A stretch of DNA of 64,000 nucleotides, from NCBI GenBank assembly GCA_035528415.1, contig DATKYQ010000002.1, positions 1-64,000 on the forward strand, given 5' to 3'. The translations under genes and the position numbers were made by a program. Below the pieces are notes generated by a model that was not told the origin of the DNA, did not search any database, and saw only the letters and a program-made list of their open reading frames with translations. Shown here piece after piece: positions 25,639-40,549 of the stretch. Source of the stretch: DATKYQ01 sp035528415. Its GTDB lineage: Bacteria; Myxococcota; B64-G9. Position 1 is the first letter of the stretch. Every line of letters starts with the position of its first letter.

Positions 25639-26649
25639 ATGGCGGTAAAAATCGCGATCAACGGATTCGGGCGCATCGGGCGCTGTGTCACCCGGGCCAT
25701 CTACCAGAACGGGCTTGAAGACAAGTTCGACCTGGTACACATCAACGACATCACCGACGACAAGACGCTGGCCCACCTGCTGAGACATGACTCCAATCAC
25801 GGTGGTTTCAAGTTCGAAGTCGGCGTCGGACAGGACCGCATCACCATAGGGGACAAGAAGGTGACCACCTCGGCCATCAAGGACCCGACCGAGCTGCCCT
25901 GGAAAGAGAAGAAAATCGACGTCGTGCTCGAGTGCACCGGCATTTTCCGCAGCGGCGATACGGCCGGCAAGCATCTTACGGCAGGCGCCAAGCGGGTGCT
26001 GCTCTCGGCCCCGCCCAAGTCGAAAGACATCCGGACCTTCGTCTACGGCGTGAACCACAAGGAGTTTGATCCCGCCAAGGACAAGGTCCTCTCAAACGCC
26101 TCCTGCACCACTAACTGCCTGGCCCCGGTGGCCAAGGTTCTCGACGAGTCTTTCGGCATCGAACACGGGCTGATGACCACAATTCACTCCTACACCAACG
26201 ACCAGCGCATCCTCGACCTGCCGCACTCCGATCTCAGGCGCGCCCGTTCGGCGGCCTCTTCGATGATCCCCACCACTACCGGGGCGGCCAGGTCCGTGGG
26301 CATGGTGTTGCCGGCTTTGGCGGGCAAGCTGGACGGCATCTCGGTGCGCGTGCCCACCTCCAACGTCTCGCTGGTCGACCTGGTTGTGGTGGTCAAGAAG
26401 CAGACCACGGCAGAAGAAGTCAACGCCGCTTTTGCCAAGGCCGCCGCCGGTGAACTCAAGGGCATCCTGGGGTTCTGCGAAGAGCCGCTCGTGTCTCATG
26501 ACTTCAATGGCGATCCGCGCTCGTCGATTGTCGACGCCGACAACACGGCGGTCATGGCCGGCAACATGGTCAAGGTTCTTTCCTGGTACGACAACGAGTG
26601 GGCCTTCTCTTGCCGCATGCTGGACATGATCGCGTACATCGCGGGTTGA
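25639..26649 (+). CDS. gapA: Glyceraldehyde-3-phosphate dehydrogenase
   Basis: A 336-residue glycolytic enzyme converting glyceraldehyde-3-phosphate to 1,3-bisphosphoglycerate with NAD. It opens with VKIAINGFGRIGR, the nucleotide site. The active site is SNASCTTNCLAP, with the catalytic Cys. Phosphate binding and assembly motifs follow (RARSAASSMIPTTTGAAR, WYDNEWAFSCRMLD). I chose ATG 25639 behind AAGGAGG. It is the first gene of gap-pgk-tpiA-secG. The length is standard. The N-terminal pattern favours NAD over NADP but this is not certain. Confidence 0.97.
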   Translation: MAVKIAINGFGRIGRCVTRAIYQNGLEDKFDLVHINDITDDKTLAHLLRHDSNHGGFKFEVGVGQDRITIGDKKVTTSAIKDPTELPWKEKKIDVVLECTGIFRSGDTAGKHLTAGAKRVLLSAPPKSKDIRTFVYGVNHKEFDPAKDKVLSNASCTTNCLAPVAKVLDESFGIEHGLMTTIHSYTNDQRILDLPHSDLRRARSAASSMIPTTTGAARSVGMVLPALAGKLDGISVRVPTSNVSLVDLVVVVKKQTTAEEVNAAFAKAAAGELKGILGFCEEPLVSHDFNGDPRSSIVDADNTAVMAGNMVKVLSWYDNEWAFSCRMLDMIAYIAG

Positions 26650-26653
26650 CGGC

Positions 26654-27826
26654 ATGGCCATCCGCTTCATCGAGGATCTGCCGATCGGCGGCCGGCGCAC
26701 CTTCATCCGCGTCGACTTCAACGTGCCGCTCGAAGGCTCCCGTATTAGTGATGACACACGGGTGCGCGCGGTGCTGCCCACCGTGCGCCACGCGGTGGCG
26801 CGCGGTGCGCGGGTGATCCTGGCCTCGCACCTGGGACGCCCCAAGGGCAAGCGGGTGGATAGCCTGCGCCTCGAGCCGGTCGGCGCGCTCCTGGCCGAGC
26901 TGCTCGAACTGGAAGTGATCGCCGCCGACGACTGTGTCGGGGACGGGGCCAGGAAGCTTGCGAACGATCTGCGGGACGGACAGGTGTTGCTGCTCGAAAA
27001 CCTTCGTTTCCATCCCGAGGAGAAGGCCAACGACCCGGCCTTTTCGAAGAAGCTCGCCGATCTGGCCGAGATATATATAAACGACGCCTTCGGCACGGTC
27101 CACCGGGCCCACGCCTCGATCGCCGGCATGGTCGGCTACTTCGAGGAAAAGGGAGTCGGCTACTTGATTCGCAAGGAGCTCAGGTTTCTGGGCGAGACGC
27201 TCGGCAAGCCCGCCAGGCCGTTTCTGGCCGTGCTCGGCGGCGCCAAGGTGTCAGATAAAATTGGCGTGATAGCGAGCCTGCTGACCAAGGCGGACGCCGT
27301 GCTGATAGGCGGGGCGATGGCCTACACTTTTCTCAAGGCCCGCGGTGACGAAGTAGGGCAATCGCGTGTCGAGAACGACAAGTTGCGCAAGGCGTCCGAG
27401 CTTCTCGCTATGGCCCGCGAGCGCGACGTCGAGTTGCTCTTGCCGGTCGATCACGTCGTGGCCGCCGGCCCCGATGCCGAATCGGGCGAAGTGGTTGCCG
27501 GCGCGATTCCACCAAACAGGATGGGGCTGGACATCGGACCGCAGACGATCGAACTTTTCGCTTCGCGCCTGCAGAACGCCAAGACCGTATTCTGGAACGG
27601 GCCAATGGGTGTCTTCGAGAAGGAACCCTTCGCGGAGGGTACCTTCGCCGTCGCCCGGGCACTGGCCGAGTCACAGGCGATATCGATAGTCGGAGGCGGC
27701 GACTCGGCCGCGGCGGTCGCGCGGGCCGGGTTGACGGACAAAATGTCGCACATTTCTACCGGTGGCGGGGCCAGCCTGGAATTTGTCGAGGGCAAGGTGT
27801 TGCCGGGTATTGCCGCGCTCGAGTAA
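26654..27826 (+). CDS. pgk: Phosphoglycerate kinase
   Basis: A 390-residue enzyme that transfers phosphate from 1,3-bisphosphoglycerate to ADP. Substrate-binding RTFIRVDFNVPLE is near the start, then ASHLGRPKG. The hinge holds LAVLGGAKVSDKI, and the nucleotide end includes MGVFEKEPFAEGT and GGGDSAAAV. The length fits the family. It begins four bases after the gap stop, so it is in the same operon and likely coupled. No anomalies. Confidence 0.97.
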   Translation: MAIRFIEDLPIGGRRTFIRVDFNVPLEGSRISDDTRVRAVLPTVRHAVARGARVILASHLGRPKGKRVDSLRLEPVGALLAELLELEVIAADDCVGDGARKLANDLRDGQVLLLENLRFHPEEKANDPAFSKKLADLAEIYINDAFGTVHRAHASIAGMVGYFEEKGVGYLIRKELRFLGETLGKPARPFLAVLGGAKVSDKIGVIASLLTKADAVLIGGAMAYTFLKARGDEVGQSRVENDKLRKASELLAMARERDVELLLPVDHVVAAGPDAESGEVVAGAIPPNRMGLDIGPQTIELFASRLQNAKTVFWNGPMGVFEKEPFAEGTFAVARALAESQAISIVGGGDSAAAVARAGLTDKMSHISTGGGASLEFVEGKVLPGIAALE

Positions 27827-27853
27827 TAGGACCGGGCGCCGGAGGAAGTTATA

Positions 27854-28609
27854 ATGAGAAAGCCGTTCATTGCCGGAAACTGGAAGATGAATCTCGACTC
27901 ACGCGCGGCCGCGGAACTTGCCGGCCGGATTCTCGAAGCCGCCGGGTCGCTCGACACTGTGGACGTCGCGGTGGCTCCCGTGGCCACCTCGTTGCCGGCA
28001 GTGCTTGAGGTGCTTGCGGGCAGTCGCATCGGCGTCGCGGCGCAGAATTGCCACTGGGAGCAATCGGGCGCATTCACCGGCGAGGTCTCGGCCGAGATGG
28101 TCGCCGAGATCGGCTGTTCACACGTCATCATCGGACACTCAGAGCGCCGCCAGTTCTTCGGCGAGACCGACGAGACCGTCAACAAGAAGCTCAAGGCCGC
28201 GTACAGGGCGCATCTTTCACCGATAGTCTGCATGGGCGAGACTCTCGAACAGCGCGAGGCCGGCGCCACAATGCAGGTGGTTTCCAGCCAGCTCAAGGGT
28301 GCGCTTAGCGACATCACTCCCGAGCAGGCGCGCGGGCTGACGCTGGCCTACGAGCCGATCTGGGCCATCGGCACCGGCCGCACGGCGACTCCCGATCAGG
28401 CACAGGAGGTGCATGCATTTCTCAGGGGCCGGCTGGCCAAGATGTATACCGAAGAACTGGCCGGGGCGATGCGCATCCAGTACGGCGGCAGCGTCAAGCC
28501 GTCCAACGTTCGTGAACTGATGTCCCGGCCCGATATCGACGGCGCGCTTGTCGGCGGCGCGAGCTTGAAAGCCGAGAGTTTTGCGGGCATACTGAACTTT
28601 CAGGGTTGA
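27854..28609 (+). CDS. tpiA: Triosephosphate isomerase
   Basis: A 251-residue TIM-barrel enzyme interconverting dihydroxyacetone phosphate and glyceraldehyde-3-phosphate. Catalytic residues are in place: Lys in FIAGNWKMN, His in VIIGHSERRQFF, Glu in LAYEPIWAIGTGR. The C-terminal phosphate loop is YGGSVKPSN and GGASL. It lies 27 bases after pgk and 30 bases before secG. Normal length, no oddities. Confidence 0.97.
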   Translation: MRKPFIAGNWKMNLDSRAAAELAGRILEAAGSLDTVDVAVAPVATSLPAVLEVLAGSRIGVAAQNCHWEQSGAFTGEVSAEMVAEIGCSHVIIGHSERRQFFGETDETVNKKLKAAYRAHLSPIVCMGETLEQREAGATMQVVSSQLKGALSDITPEQARGLTLAYEPIWAIGTGRTATPDQAQEVHAFLRGRLAKMYTEELAGAMRIQYGGSVKPSNVRELMSRPDIDGALVGGASLKAESFAGILNFQG

Positions 28610-28639
28610 TCTTCAACCGCAGCGCAAGGAGCAGAAGAA

Positions 28640-29008
28640 ATGTATACCTTCCTGGTGATCATTCACGTCTTCGTCTCGCTGATTTTGATCATGGTGGTGC
28701 TGCTGCAGTCGGGCAAGGGCGCCAGCATGGGCGCCGCCTTCGGCGGCGGCGGCCAGACAATGTTCGGCTCCCGCGGGCAGGCCTCGTTCATAGAGAAGCT
28801 GACGGTCGGCGCGGCCGTGCTGTTCATGGTGCTATCGGTGGTGCTGGCCACGCTCTCGGCCCGTAGCGGCTCAGACCTGGAAAGCGATGTACCGCCAGGA
28901 GTGGAAGCAGGCATGCTTCCGGATGAACAGAAGCCCGCGGCCAAGGCCGAGCCTGAGCCGACAGACAAGCCTGCCGCAGAACCCGCCGAAGCACCGGCGA
29001 AGTCATAA
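28640..29008 (+). CDS. secG: Preprotein translocase subunit SecG
   Basis: A 122-residue inner-membrane protein that assists SecYE protein export. Two hydrophobic helices (FLVIIHVFVSLILIMVVLLQ and VGAAVLFMVLSVVLATLS) flank the family loop GKGASMGAAFGGGGQTMFG. A charged, Pro/Glu/Ala-rich tail of about 35 residues follows and is longer than in many SecG proteins. It ends the gap-pgk-tpiA operon, a common genomic position for secG. It converges on the second exbD with 29 bases between. Confidence 0.94.
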   Translation: MYTFLVIIHVFVSLILIMVVLLQSGKGASMGAAFGGGGQTMFGSRGQASFIEKLTVGAAVLFMVLSVVLATLSARSGSDLESDVPPGVEAGMLPDEQKPAAKAEPEPTDKPAAEPAEAPAKS

Positions 29009-29037
29009 GCAACGAAGGCGGGAAAGACGAACTAACC

Positions 29038-29520
29038 TCAAGGATTGCCGATCGGAACCTGTAGCCCGCTGGCGGTGGTTGTGGTGGGTGACTGGGGTAC
29101 CTGGAACTTCTCGCCCTTCTTGAGCGTGATCACGGCCAGCTTCACGATGCCGGCGGTATGGACGGTGTCTATTACCTTTACCGACTCGCCGTAGTTGGCC
29201 TCGGGGTCTATGTTGAGGAAGATCGTCTTCTCGCGCCGGTTCTTGAAAATCTCGGCAAGTTTATTGCCAAGCTCTTGGCGGTTTACCTTGTTCTGGTTCA
29301 GGAAGACCGAGTTGTCCTTGGTGAAGGTCAAGACTACCTGGTCCTGGGTGACGTCGGGGGGCAGGTCGACCTCGGCCTTCTTGGGCACGTCGAGCCTGTG
29401 CTGCATCAGCATCATCGGGGTAACCACCATGAAGATGATCAACAACACCAACAGGATGTCGATCAGCGGAGTGACGTTCATGTCCGACGAGACACCCCTT
29501 TTTCCAACCTGCATGGACAT
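29038..29520 (-). CDS. exbD: ExbD/TolR-family biopolymer transport protein
   Basis: A 160-residue inner-membrane protein with one N-terminal helix (VTPLIDILLVLLIIFMV) holding the proton-pathway Asp and a periplasmic domain (KTIFLNIDPEANYGESVKVID). Works with ExbB to energise TonB by proton flow. It lies directly downstream of a second exbD, with three bases between the genes. The mature C-terminus ends in a Thr-rich tail (PTTTTASGLQVPIGNP). Two exbD genes in a row are common in these groups; TolR versus ExbD identity rests on the tonB context. Confidence 0.93.
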   Translation of the reverse strand: MSMQVGKRGVSSDMNVTPLIDILLVLLIIFMVVTPMMLMQHRLDVPKKAEVDLPPDVTQDQVVLTFTKDNSVFLNQNKVNRQELGNKLAEIFKNRREKTIFLNIDPEANYGESVKVIDTVHTAGIVKLAVITLKKGEKFQVPQSPTTTTASGLQVPIGNP

Positions 29521-29523
29521 GTA

Positions 29524-29961
<438 letters not shown>

Positions 29962-29996
29962 TGCCGGACACTCTCCGTTTGAGGGTCAGTCGGGCG

Positions 29997-30737
29997 CTAG
30001 GCCCTGGCGCCGGCCGGAGCGCCGGCCGTGGCCGGCGGTTGGACAGCCGGCCGCTTCTCTTTCGTTTTCACGAGCACATCGAGAATCTCGATGGCGGATT
30101 CGTTGGTGTCCACCTGCAGGGTCTCCACCTGGCTGGTAAAGAAGTTGTAGAGCAGCACCGCGATGATGGCCACGCCGATACCGGCTCCGGTGGTCACCAG
30201 CGCCTCGGCGATGCCGGCCGAAACGGCGCCCAGGCCGCCGCTACCCTCGGCCGCCATGCCCTGGAAAGAGTTGATTATGCCGAAAACCGTGCCGAACAAA
30301 CCGACGAAGGGCGCTGTCGAGCCGACCGTGGCCAGGCCGGCCATGCCGCGCCGCAAGCCGGCCATCTCGCGCGCACCCGATTTCTCGATGGCCCTGTTGA
30401 CAGCGCCGAGCACATCGTAACCCGGCGGGCTGCCCTTGGCGTCGGCCTCGATCATGCTGCCCTTGATGAACTCCATCAGTCCCGAGCGAATCACCTTGGC
30501 GATGTGGCTCTGCTTGAACTGCAAAGCCGCGTCGGCGGCCTCGCGGAACTTGCCCTGGGCGAGCAGATCCTGGATCAGCATGGCATAGGCCCGCGACTGC
30601 GCCTTGGCCTTGACAAAGACGATCATCCGCTCGATGGACACGGCCACGACGTAGATGGACATGACTCCAAGGATCGAGACCACTCCCTTGGCGATGAAAC
30701 CCATCCGGGCCCACATCTCGGGTATGGTGAAATCCAT
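29997..30737 (-). CDS. exbB: ExbB/MotA/TolQ proton channel
   Basis: A 246-residue inner-membrane protein with three hydrophobic segments: IAKGVVSILGVMSIYVVAVS near the N-terminus, then LATVGSTAPFVGLFGTVFGI and a final AALVTTGAGIGVAIIAVLLY-like helix. The MotA/ExbB signature lies in the last two (APFVGLFGTVFGIINSFQ). The protein forms the oligomeric channel around ExbD. It sits between tonB and exbD, so the complex is encoded in order. The C-terminus is Pro/Ala rich. Normal length. Confidence 0.94.
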   Translation of the reverse strand: MDFTIPEMWARMGFIAKGVVSILGVMSIYVVAVSIERMIVFVKAKAQSRAYAMLIQDLLAQGKFREAADAALQFKQSHIAKVIRSGLMEFIKGSMIEADAKGSPPGYDVLGAVNRAIEKSGAREMAGLRRGMAGLATVGSTAPFVGLFGTVFGIINSFQGMAAEGSGGLGAVSAGIAEALVTTGAGIGVAIIAVLLYNFFTSQVETLQVDTNESAIEILDVLVKTKEKRPAVQPPATAGAPAGARA

Positions 30738-30770
30738 GTTAACCTCCTGCCTGACTGTTTTGGCCTCCGG

Positions 30771-31514
<744 letters not shown>

Positions 31515-31571
31515 GTTCGCACCTCGCTTCGAATGTTCGCCCGCAGGCGGCTCTGGTATGCAAGCTCCGCC

Positions 31572-32615
31572 TCATTGGACGTTCGAAGCGGCCGGTTGGT
31601 TGCCGGCCGTAGAGGTTTCCTTCTTCTCGTCTTTTTTGCCCGCCTCGGCCTTTTTCTGGGCCTCGGCCTCCTTTTTGCGCTCGCCCAGGATCTTGCCTGC
31701 TTCTACCCGCAGGTCGTAGGCCAGCTGGCCGTCCCAGGTGCGCGCCACCTCCTCGGTTTCGTACAGCATGCGCTTGAGGTAAAGCAGGTTGGCGTAAACC
31801 ATGGCCTCGGCATAGCTCTCTTTGAGACCAATGGCACGCCTGCATGCCTCGATGCCCTGGTCGGCAAGCTTTAAGCAAGCCACGGGCCCTTTGAGTTTTT
31901 CCGGCTGGTAGTGCAAAAGATTCCAGGCGTAGGTGCCCACCTCGTAGAACAGGACAGCTTTCTTCTTTTGATCTTCCACAGCCTCGGCCCGGCTCCAGTA
32001 CCAGTCGACGGCGTCCTGCACCAGGTTACTCTTGTCAGCGATTATGGCCAGGATCTTCATGGTTTCTATGTCGTCGGGTTTCTTTTCGAGGTCGGGCTGG
32101 AAGAACTTCAGGGCGTCCTGGTAGCGCTTGCCGTCGATGAAAAGAGTGATCAGGTACTGGCGCGCCTCGTGGTCCGCGGGGTTCTTTTCGAGCATCTTCA
32201 AGAAAATCTGTTGGGCGCGATCGGCGAGTTTCTTATCATTGGGAGCGGCCGAGAGCAGGATCTTGATAAGGAACACCCGCGCATTCTCGTCGTCGGGGTG
32301 TTTCTTGAGGTGTTTTTCGAAGGCCTCGGCGGCCAGGGCCGCGGCGTTCTTATCCTGCTCGGACTGCGAGGCAGGATCGTAGATGCTGAAATAGGCGTAG
32401 CCCAGGTTGAGGTAGATGTTGGGTGTATCGGCATCGAGGACGACGGCCTGCCTGTACTTCTCGATGGCGCCGCGGTAGTCGGATGTCTTGTAAAGCGCGT
32501 TGCCATCGCGCGCTATCTTTCGGGCACTAATGGTGTCGAACACCCCGCAGGCACCCAGCTCGGCACTCAGGGCCGAAATGACGAGGATCATCAGGTAATG
32601 TCTTGGCGCCGGCAT
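31572..32615 (-). CDS. TPR lipoprotein of the Ton operon
   Basis: A 347-residue lipoprotein that opens the operon. I chose ATG 32615 because it gives MPAPRHYLMILVISALSAEL, a basic signal before the lipobox GAC; ATGs 12 and 18 bases upstream add acidic residues. Mature residues 25-300 form tetratricopeptide units (DGNALYKTSDYRGAIEKYRQ, IYLNLGYAYFSI, EAFEKHLKKHPDDENARVFL). A charged Lys/Glu/Ala tail of about 35 residues ends the chain. TPR lipoproteins usually bind other proteins, so it may attach the Ton complex to envelope partners. That is inference from position. Confidence 0.85.
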   Translation of the reverse strand: MPAPRHYLMILVISALSAELGACGVFDTISARKIARDGNALYKTSDYRGAIEKYRQAVVLDADTPNIYLNLGYAYFSIYDPASQSEQDKNAAALAAEAFEKHLKKHPDDENARVFLIKILLSAAPNDKKLADRAQQIFLKMLEKNPADHEARQYLITLFIDGKRYQDALKFFQPDLEKKPDDIETMKILAIIADKSNLVQDAVDWYWSRAEAVEDQKKKAVLFYEVGTYAWNLLHYQPEKLKGPVACLKLADQGIEACRRAIGLKESYAEAMVYANLLYLKRMLYETEEVARTWDGQLAYDLRVEAGKILGERKKEAEAQKKAEAGKKDEKKETSTAGNQPAASNVQ

Positions 32616-32865
32616 CGCGTTTTCCATATCCATATGCGATTTTTTCGTACCGAGGTAATAGCCATTTTCTAAGCAGCATGCAAGAAAAAATTTGCATTGC
32701 CCACTGAATGGCGATCGTGCCGGTATAAAATGGACGAATTTACTTGCATAGGGGTGTGGAGATATGGTACGCGCGCTGTTCATGGCATGATTATTGTTGA
32801 GTTGGTGCTTAGCTCATTGTTTTGTAAATGAATTGTTTTTTTCGAACCCAAACTCGGAGGCCACG

Positions 32866-37521
<4,656 letters not shown>

Positions 37522-37550
37522 AGCGCCTGAGATATGAAAGGAGGCCCAAG

Positions 37551-40262
37551 GTGAAACGAAATCGAATCACGACCCTGGCGTCGGTTTTGGTTGTCTTGCT
37601 TTCAGTTGCCCTGGCCATGCCCGCGCTGGCGGATCAGACCGGCAAGATGAAAGGAACCGTCTATGACCCCGACGGCGTGCCCTTGGCGGGCGTGACCGTC
37701 ACTATCAGCAGCAAGAACATGATGGGCAAGAGAAAGATCCAGACATCCGAGGAAGGCAGTTTTCTGTTCTTCGGCCTGCCCCCCGGCAAGTACTCCATCG
37801 AGATCGAGCAATCGGGTTTCTTGCCATTCAAACAGGAGCAACTGATCATCAACATCGGCGGCACGGCCTCGCTCGACATCCTGCTCGAGGTGCCCACCGC
37901 CGAGGAAACCGTGGTGGTCACCGCCAAGCGGCCGGTGGTCGACAAGGAAAAGACCAGCCTGGGCCAGAACTTCGACGACGAGTTCCTCGAGGAGGTCCCG
38001 GTGGCGCGTAGTTACCAGAGCGTCGCCCAGCTGGCCCCGGGCGTGGTCGGCGGTTCCAACCCCAACGTCCACGGCGGCTCGCTGTACGGCAACCAGTACC
38101 TGGTTGACGGCGTCAACACCACCGACCCCTCGACCAACACCTTCGCCGCCAACTTCAACTACGACGCCATCAAGGAAGTCCAGGTGTTGACCGGCGGGCT
38201 GGATGCCGAGTACGGCCAGGCCACCGGCGGGATCATCAACCTGGTTACCAAGAGCGGCGGCAACGAGTTTCACGCCGACACCTCGTTCTACATGACTCCC
38301 GACTGGCTGCGCCTGCGCGAAGACTTCGAGAAGGACACCGTGGGCGAGTCGAATGCCTACAACTTCAACCTCAATGCCGGCGGCCCGATCATCAAGGACA
38401 AGCTGTGGTACTTCGCATCGGTGCAGTTCAACTACAGTAAGTCGTTCATCGCCCCGACCGAGAACTTCTTCGACCCGACCGATCCCGATCTATACCAGCA
38501 CCCGGGCCAAAGATGGCTGAGCTTCTACTACCTGGGCAAGCTGACCTACCAGATGACCGACAAGCACAAGCTGACCTTCATGTTCCAGGGCGACCCGGCC
38601 TGGATCGACAACGTCTCGCAGGGGTCCACCATTGCTCCCGAGGCAGAGGAGAAGCGCTACCAGTTCGGCGGTTTCTACTCCCTGGCCTGGGAGGCGCTGT
38701 GGTCCAAGAACCTGTTCCAGCGCACCCAGGTCGGCCTGATGCGCTCGGGCATGAAGCAGTCGCCGATGTCGGGCTGTACCGATGTGGACAACCCCGACTG
38801 CCGGGCCCACTCTGACGCGGACACCGGGCTGAGCACCGGCAACTACACGCGCAACTCGATCGATCACCGCTGGCGGCTGCAGGTCGACTCGGCCTGGACC
38901 TACTACCTGGACGACTTTCTGGGCGACCATGAGATCAAGGCCGGCTGGAACTTCGCCCGTACCTGGTCTGATTGGGATTTCAAGTATAACGGCGGCGGCA
39001 TGTACACCGACAAGAGCGGGCGGCCCTACCGCTTCACAGAAATCGTCCCCGACCCGGTCACGGGCAGAAAAGGCTTTTTGACCGAGGACATCGGCTACAC
39101 GCTGGGCGTCTTTTTGCAGGACTCCTGGAAGATTTTCAAGACCTTGACCTTCAAGCCGGGTGTGCGCATCGACTACGTGCGCATGGGGGGCAAGGAGGGC
39201 ACCACGGTGGAATACGCCGCGGCCAGCCCGCGCATCAACCTGGTCTGGGACGCCACCGGCGACGGCAAGACCGTCGTCAGGGCCGGTTACAACCGCTACG
39301 TCGATCCCGGCTGGTTCAACGTGTCTTCCTTCCTGGGCAACAAACAGGCCTGGACGCGCACCATGGAGTACAACCCGGCCACGCAGCAGTATGACATCTT
39401 CTTCTCCGAGTCCAATAACCCCAACGAGCAGTCCGGGGTGATCGGCTCGACCAACAACACCGCCCCGCACTCCGACGAGTTCTCGGTGCAGGTCGAGCGC
39501 GAGTTGTTCACCGACTTCTCGCTGGGGATCAACGGGATCTACCGCGAGTTCAAGTACCTGTTCGAGGACGTCGAGGTCAACGAAATCTGGAACCAGGACG
39601 GCTCGGACCTGATCGGCTACAAGAGCTCGCGCGAGAACTACATCTACCAGACCCAGAACCCGCGCGAGGCCTGGCGGCGTTACTGGGGCTTCGAGGTCGT
39701 GGCCCGTAAGGCCTTCAGCGACAACTGGCAGATGAACGCCTCGTACACATACTCGCGCTCAATGGGCGCGCCCGAGGGTTACTGGTCTTCCTACATGGAC
39801 AACCCCCGACAGGATTCCTATATGTGGAGCTTTGCCTCGTTCGACCGGCGGCACGTGATCAAGATCGACGGCTCCTACCACCTGCCCTGGGGCGTCGAGT
39901 TGGGCGCCAGCGTTTGGTGGGCCACGGGCGCTCCCTACTCGAAGTACTTCAAGGACAGCTACTACGGGGCGTACTACATGCTGCAAGCCCCGGCCGGATT
40001 CGACCCTGATCACCGGGGCAACGAGTACTGGAACCGCACCCCGGACGTTATGTACATCAGCCTGAAGATAGTCTGGGATCTGAAGGAGCTGACCGGCCAG
40101 CAGATCGACATCATCGGCTATGTCAACGATGTCCTGAACCTGCGCTACAAGACCGACCTCGAGACCAGCGCCTATCCCGCGGGCAGCGCCCGCGAGTATG
40201 GCAAGTACTACGGTCTGGGCAGCGGCCTGTCGGCACAACTCGGCCTTCGTTACCGCTACTAG
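37551..40262 (+). CDS. Oar-like TonB-dependent receptor with carboxypeptidase-regulatory domain
   Basis: A 903-residue outer-membrane protein. GTG 37551 follows AAAGGAGG; a signal ends near MPALA. Residues about 30-125 are a carboxypeptidase-regulatory-like domain (MKGTVYDPDGVPLAGVTVTI, then YSIEIEQSGFLPF). A TonB-box-like segment EETVVVTAKRP is next, then the plug (YLVDGVNTTD and AEYGQATGGIINLVTKSGG), then a 22-strand-type barrel ending SAQLGLRYRY. This layout matches Oar-type receptors of myxobacteria. Ligand unknown: Oar of Myxococcus xanthus has been linked to protein export rather than metal uptake. A terminator follows. Confidence 0.92.
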   Translation: MKRNRITTLASVLVVLLSVALAMPALADQTGKMKGTVYDPDGVPLAGVTVTISSKNMMGKRKIQTSEEGSFLFFGLPPGKYSIEIEQSGFLPFKQEQLIINIGGTASLDILLEVPTAEETVVVTAKRPVVDKEKTSLGQNFDDEFLEEVPVARSYQSVAQLAPGVVGGSNPNVHGGSLYGNQYLVDGVNTTDPSTNTFAANFNYDAIKEVQVLTGGLDAEYGQATGGIINLVTKSGGNEFHADTSFYMTPDWLRLREDFEKDTVGESNAYNFNLNAGGPIIKDKLWYFASVQFNYSKSFIAPTENFFDPTDPDLYQHPGQRWLSFYYLGKLTYQMTDKHKLTFMFQGDPAWIDNVSQGSTIAPEAEEKRYQFGGFYSLAWEALWSKNLFQRTQVGLMRSGMKQSPMSGCTDVDNPDCRAHSDADTGLSTGNYTRNSIDHRWRLQVDSAWTYYLDDFLGDHEIKAGWNFARTWSDWDFKYNGGGMYTDKSGRPYRFTEIVPDPVTGRKGFLTEDIGYTLGVFLQDSWKIFKTLTFKPGVRIDYVRMGGKEGTTVEYAAASPRINLVWDATGDGKTVVRAGYNRYVDPGWFNVSSFLGNKQAWTRTMEYNPATQQYDIFFSESNNPNEQSGVIGSTNNTAPHSDEFSVQVERELFTDFSLGINGIYREFKYLFEDVEVNEIWNQDGSDLIGYKSSRENYIYQTQNPREAWRRYWGFEVVARKAFSDNWQMNASYTYSRSMGAPEGYWSSYMDNPRQDSYMWSFASFDRRHVIKIDGSYHLPWGVELGASVWWATGAPYSKYFKDSYYGAYYMLQAPAGFDPDHRGNEYWNRTPDVMYISLKIVWDLKELTGQQIDIIGYVNDVLNLRYKTDLETSAYPAGSAREYGKYYGLGSGLSAQLGLRYRY

Positions 40263-40281
40263 CTAGGCACGCTAACCGCTC

Positions 40282-40317
40282 AAAGGCCGCCCCCCTGACG
40301 GGGGACGGCCTTTTTTA
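40282..40317 (+). terminator. Rho-independent terminator after the TonB receptor
   Basis: A GC-rich stem, AAGGCCGCCCCC against GGGGGACGGCC, forms around a short TGAC loop with one mismatch. A T6 run follows (40311-40316). It closes the TSP3/receptor unit, 20 bases after the receptor stop. Confidence 0.9.
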
Positions 40318-40376
40318 TTTGCCTGGGGAACGCGGCTGTGCTAGGAAAGCGCCTGGTCTCAACAGGCGGAGGTCGT

Positions 40377-40458
40377 GCCCAGGTGGTGGAAACGGTATAC
40401 ACGTACGTTTGAGGGGCGTATGGGGTAACCCTTGCGGGTTCGAGTCCCGCCCTGGGCA
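40377..40458 (+). tRNA. tRNA-Leu (anticodon GAG)
   Basis: The acceptor arms GCCCAGG (40377-40383) and CCTGGGC (40451-40457) pair fully, with discriminator A at 40458. The anticodon loop TTGAGGG is held by TACGT/GCGTA and places GAG at 40411-40413, reading CUC and CUU Leu codons. A long variable arm (near TGGGGTAACCC), typical of Leu tRNAs, and a T arm GCGGG-TTCGAGT-CCCGC follow. CCA is not encoded. Total is 82 bases. Confidence 0.95.
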
Positions 40459-40465
40459 TCGATTC

Positions 40466-40498
40466 AATCCTCCCTCCCCCGAAGGGGGAGGGAGGATT
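40466..40498. terminator. Perfect 15-base-pair hairpin after tRNA-Leu
   Basis: AATCCTCCCTCCCCC (40466-40480) and GGGGGAGGGAGGATT (40484-40498) pair without mismatch around GAA. No T run follows on the plus strand, so it is an atypical terminator. It could equally stabilise or help process the tRNA precursor. It sits 7 bases after the tRNA 3' end. Confidence 0.6.
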
Positions 40499-40549
40499 CT
40501 AGATAAGGCAACTTGCCAAGCCGGCCCCATCTGCGATACGCTCTGCCGC

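Noticed and set aside
32780..32800. TGGCAT-N5-TTGTT, a possible sigma-54 promoter before the TSP3 gene
   Set aside because: The invariant GC of the -12 element is GT here, and the -24 has a mismatch as well. The two better sites elsewhere set a higher standard.
40319..40549. Extension of the TPR/zinc-ribbon gene upstream of 40550
   Set aside because: The extra codons pass through the terminator tail, tRNA-Leu and the perfect hairpin, and their translation is Arg/Pro/Gly-rich without a start signal.
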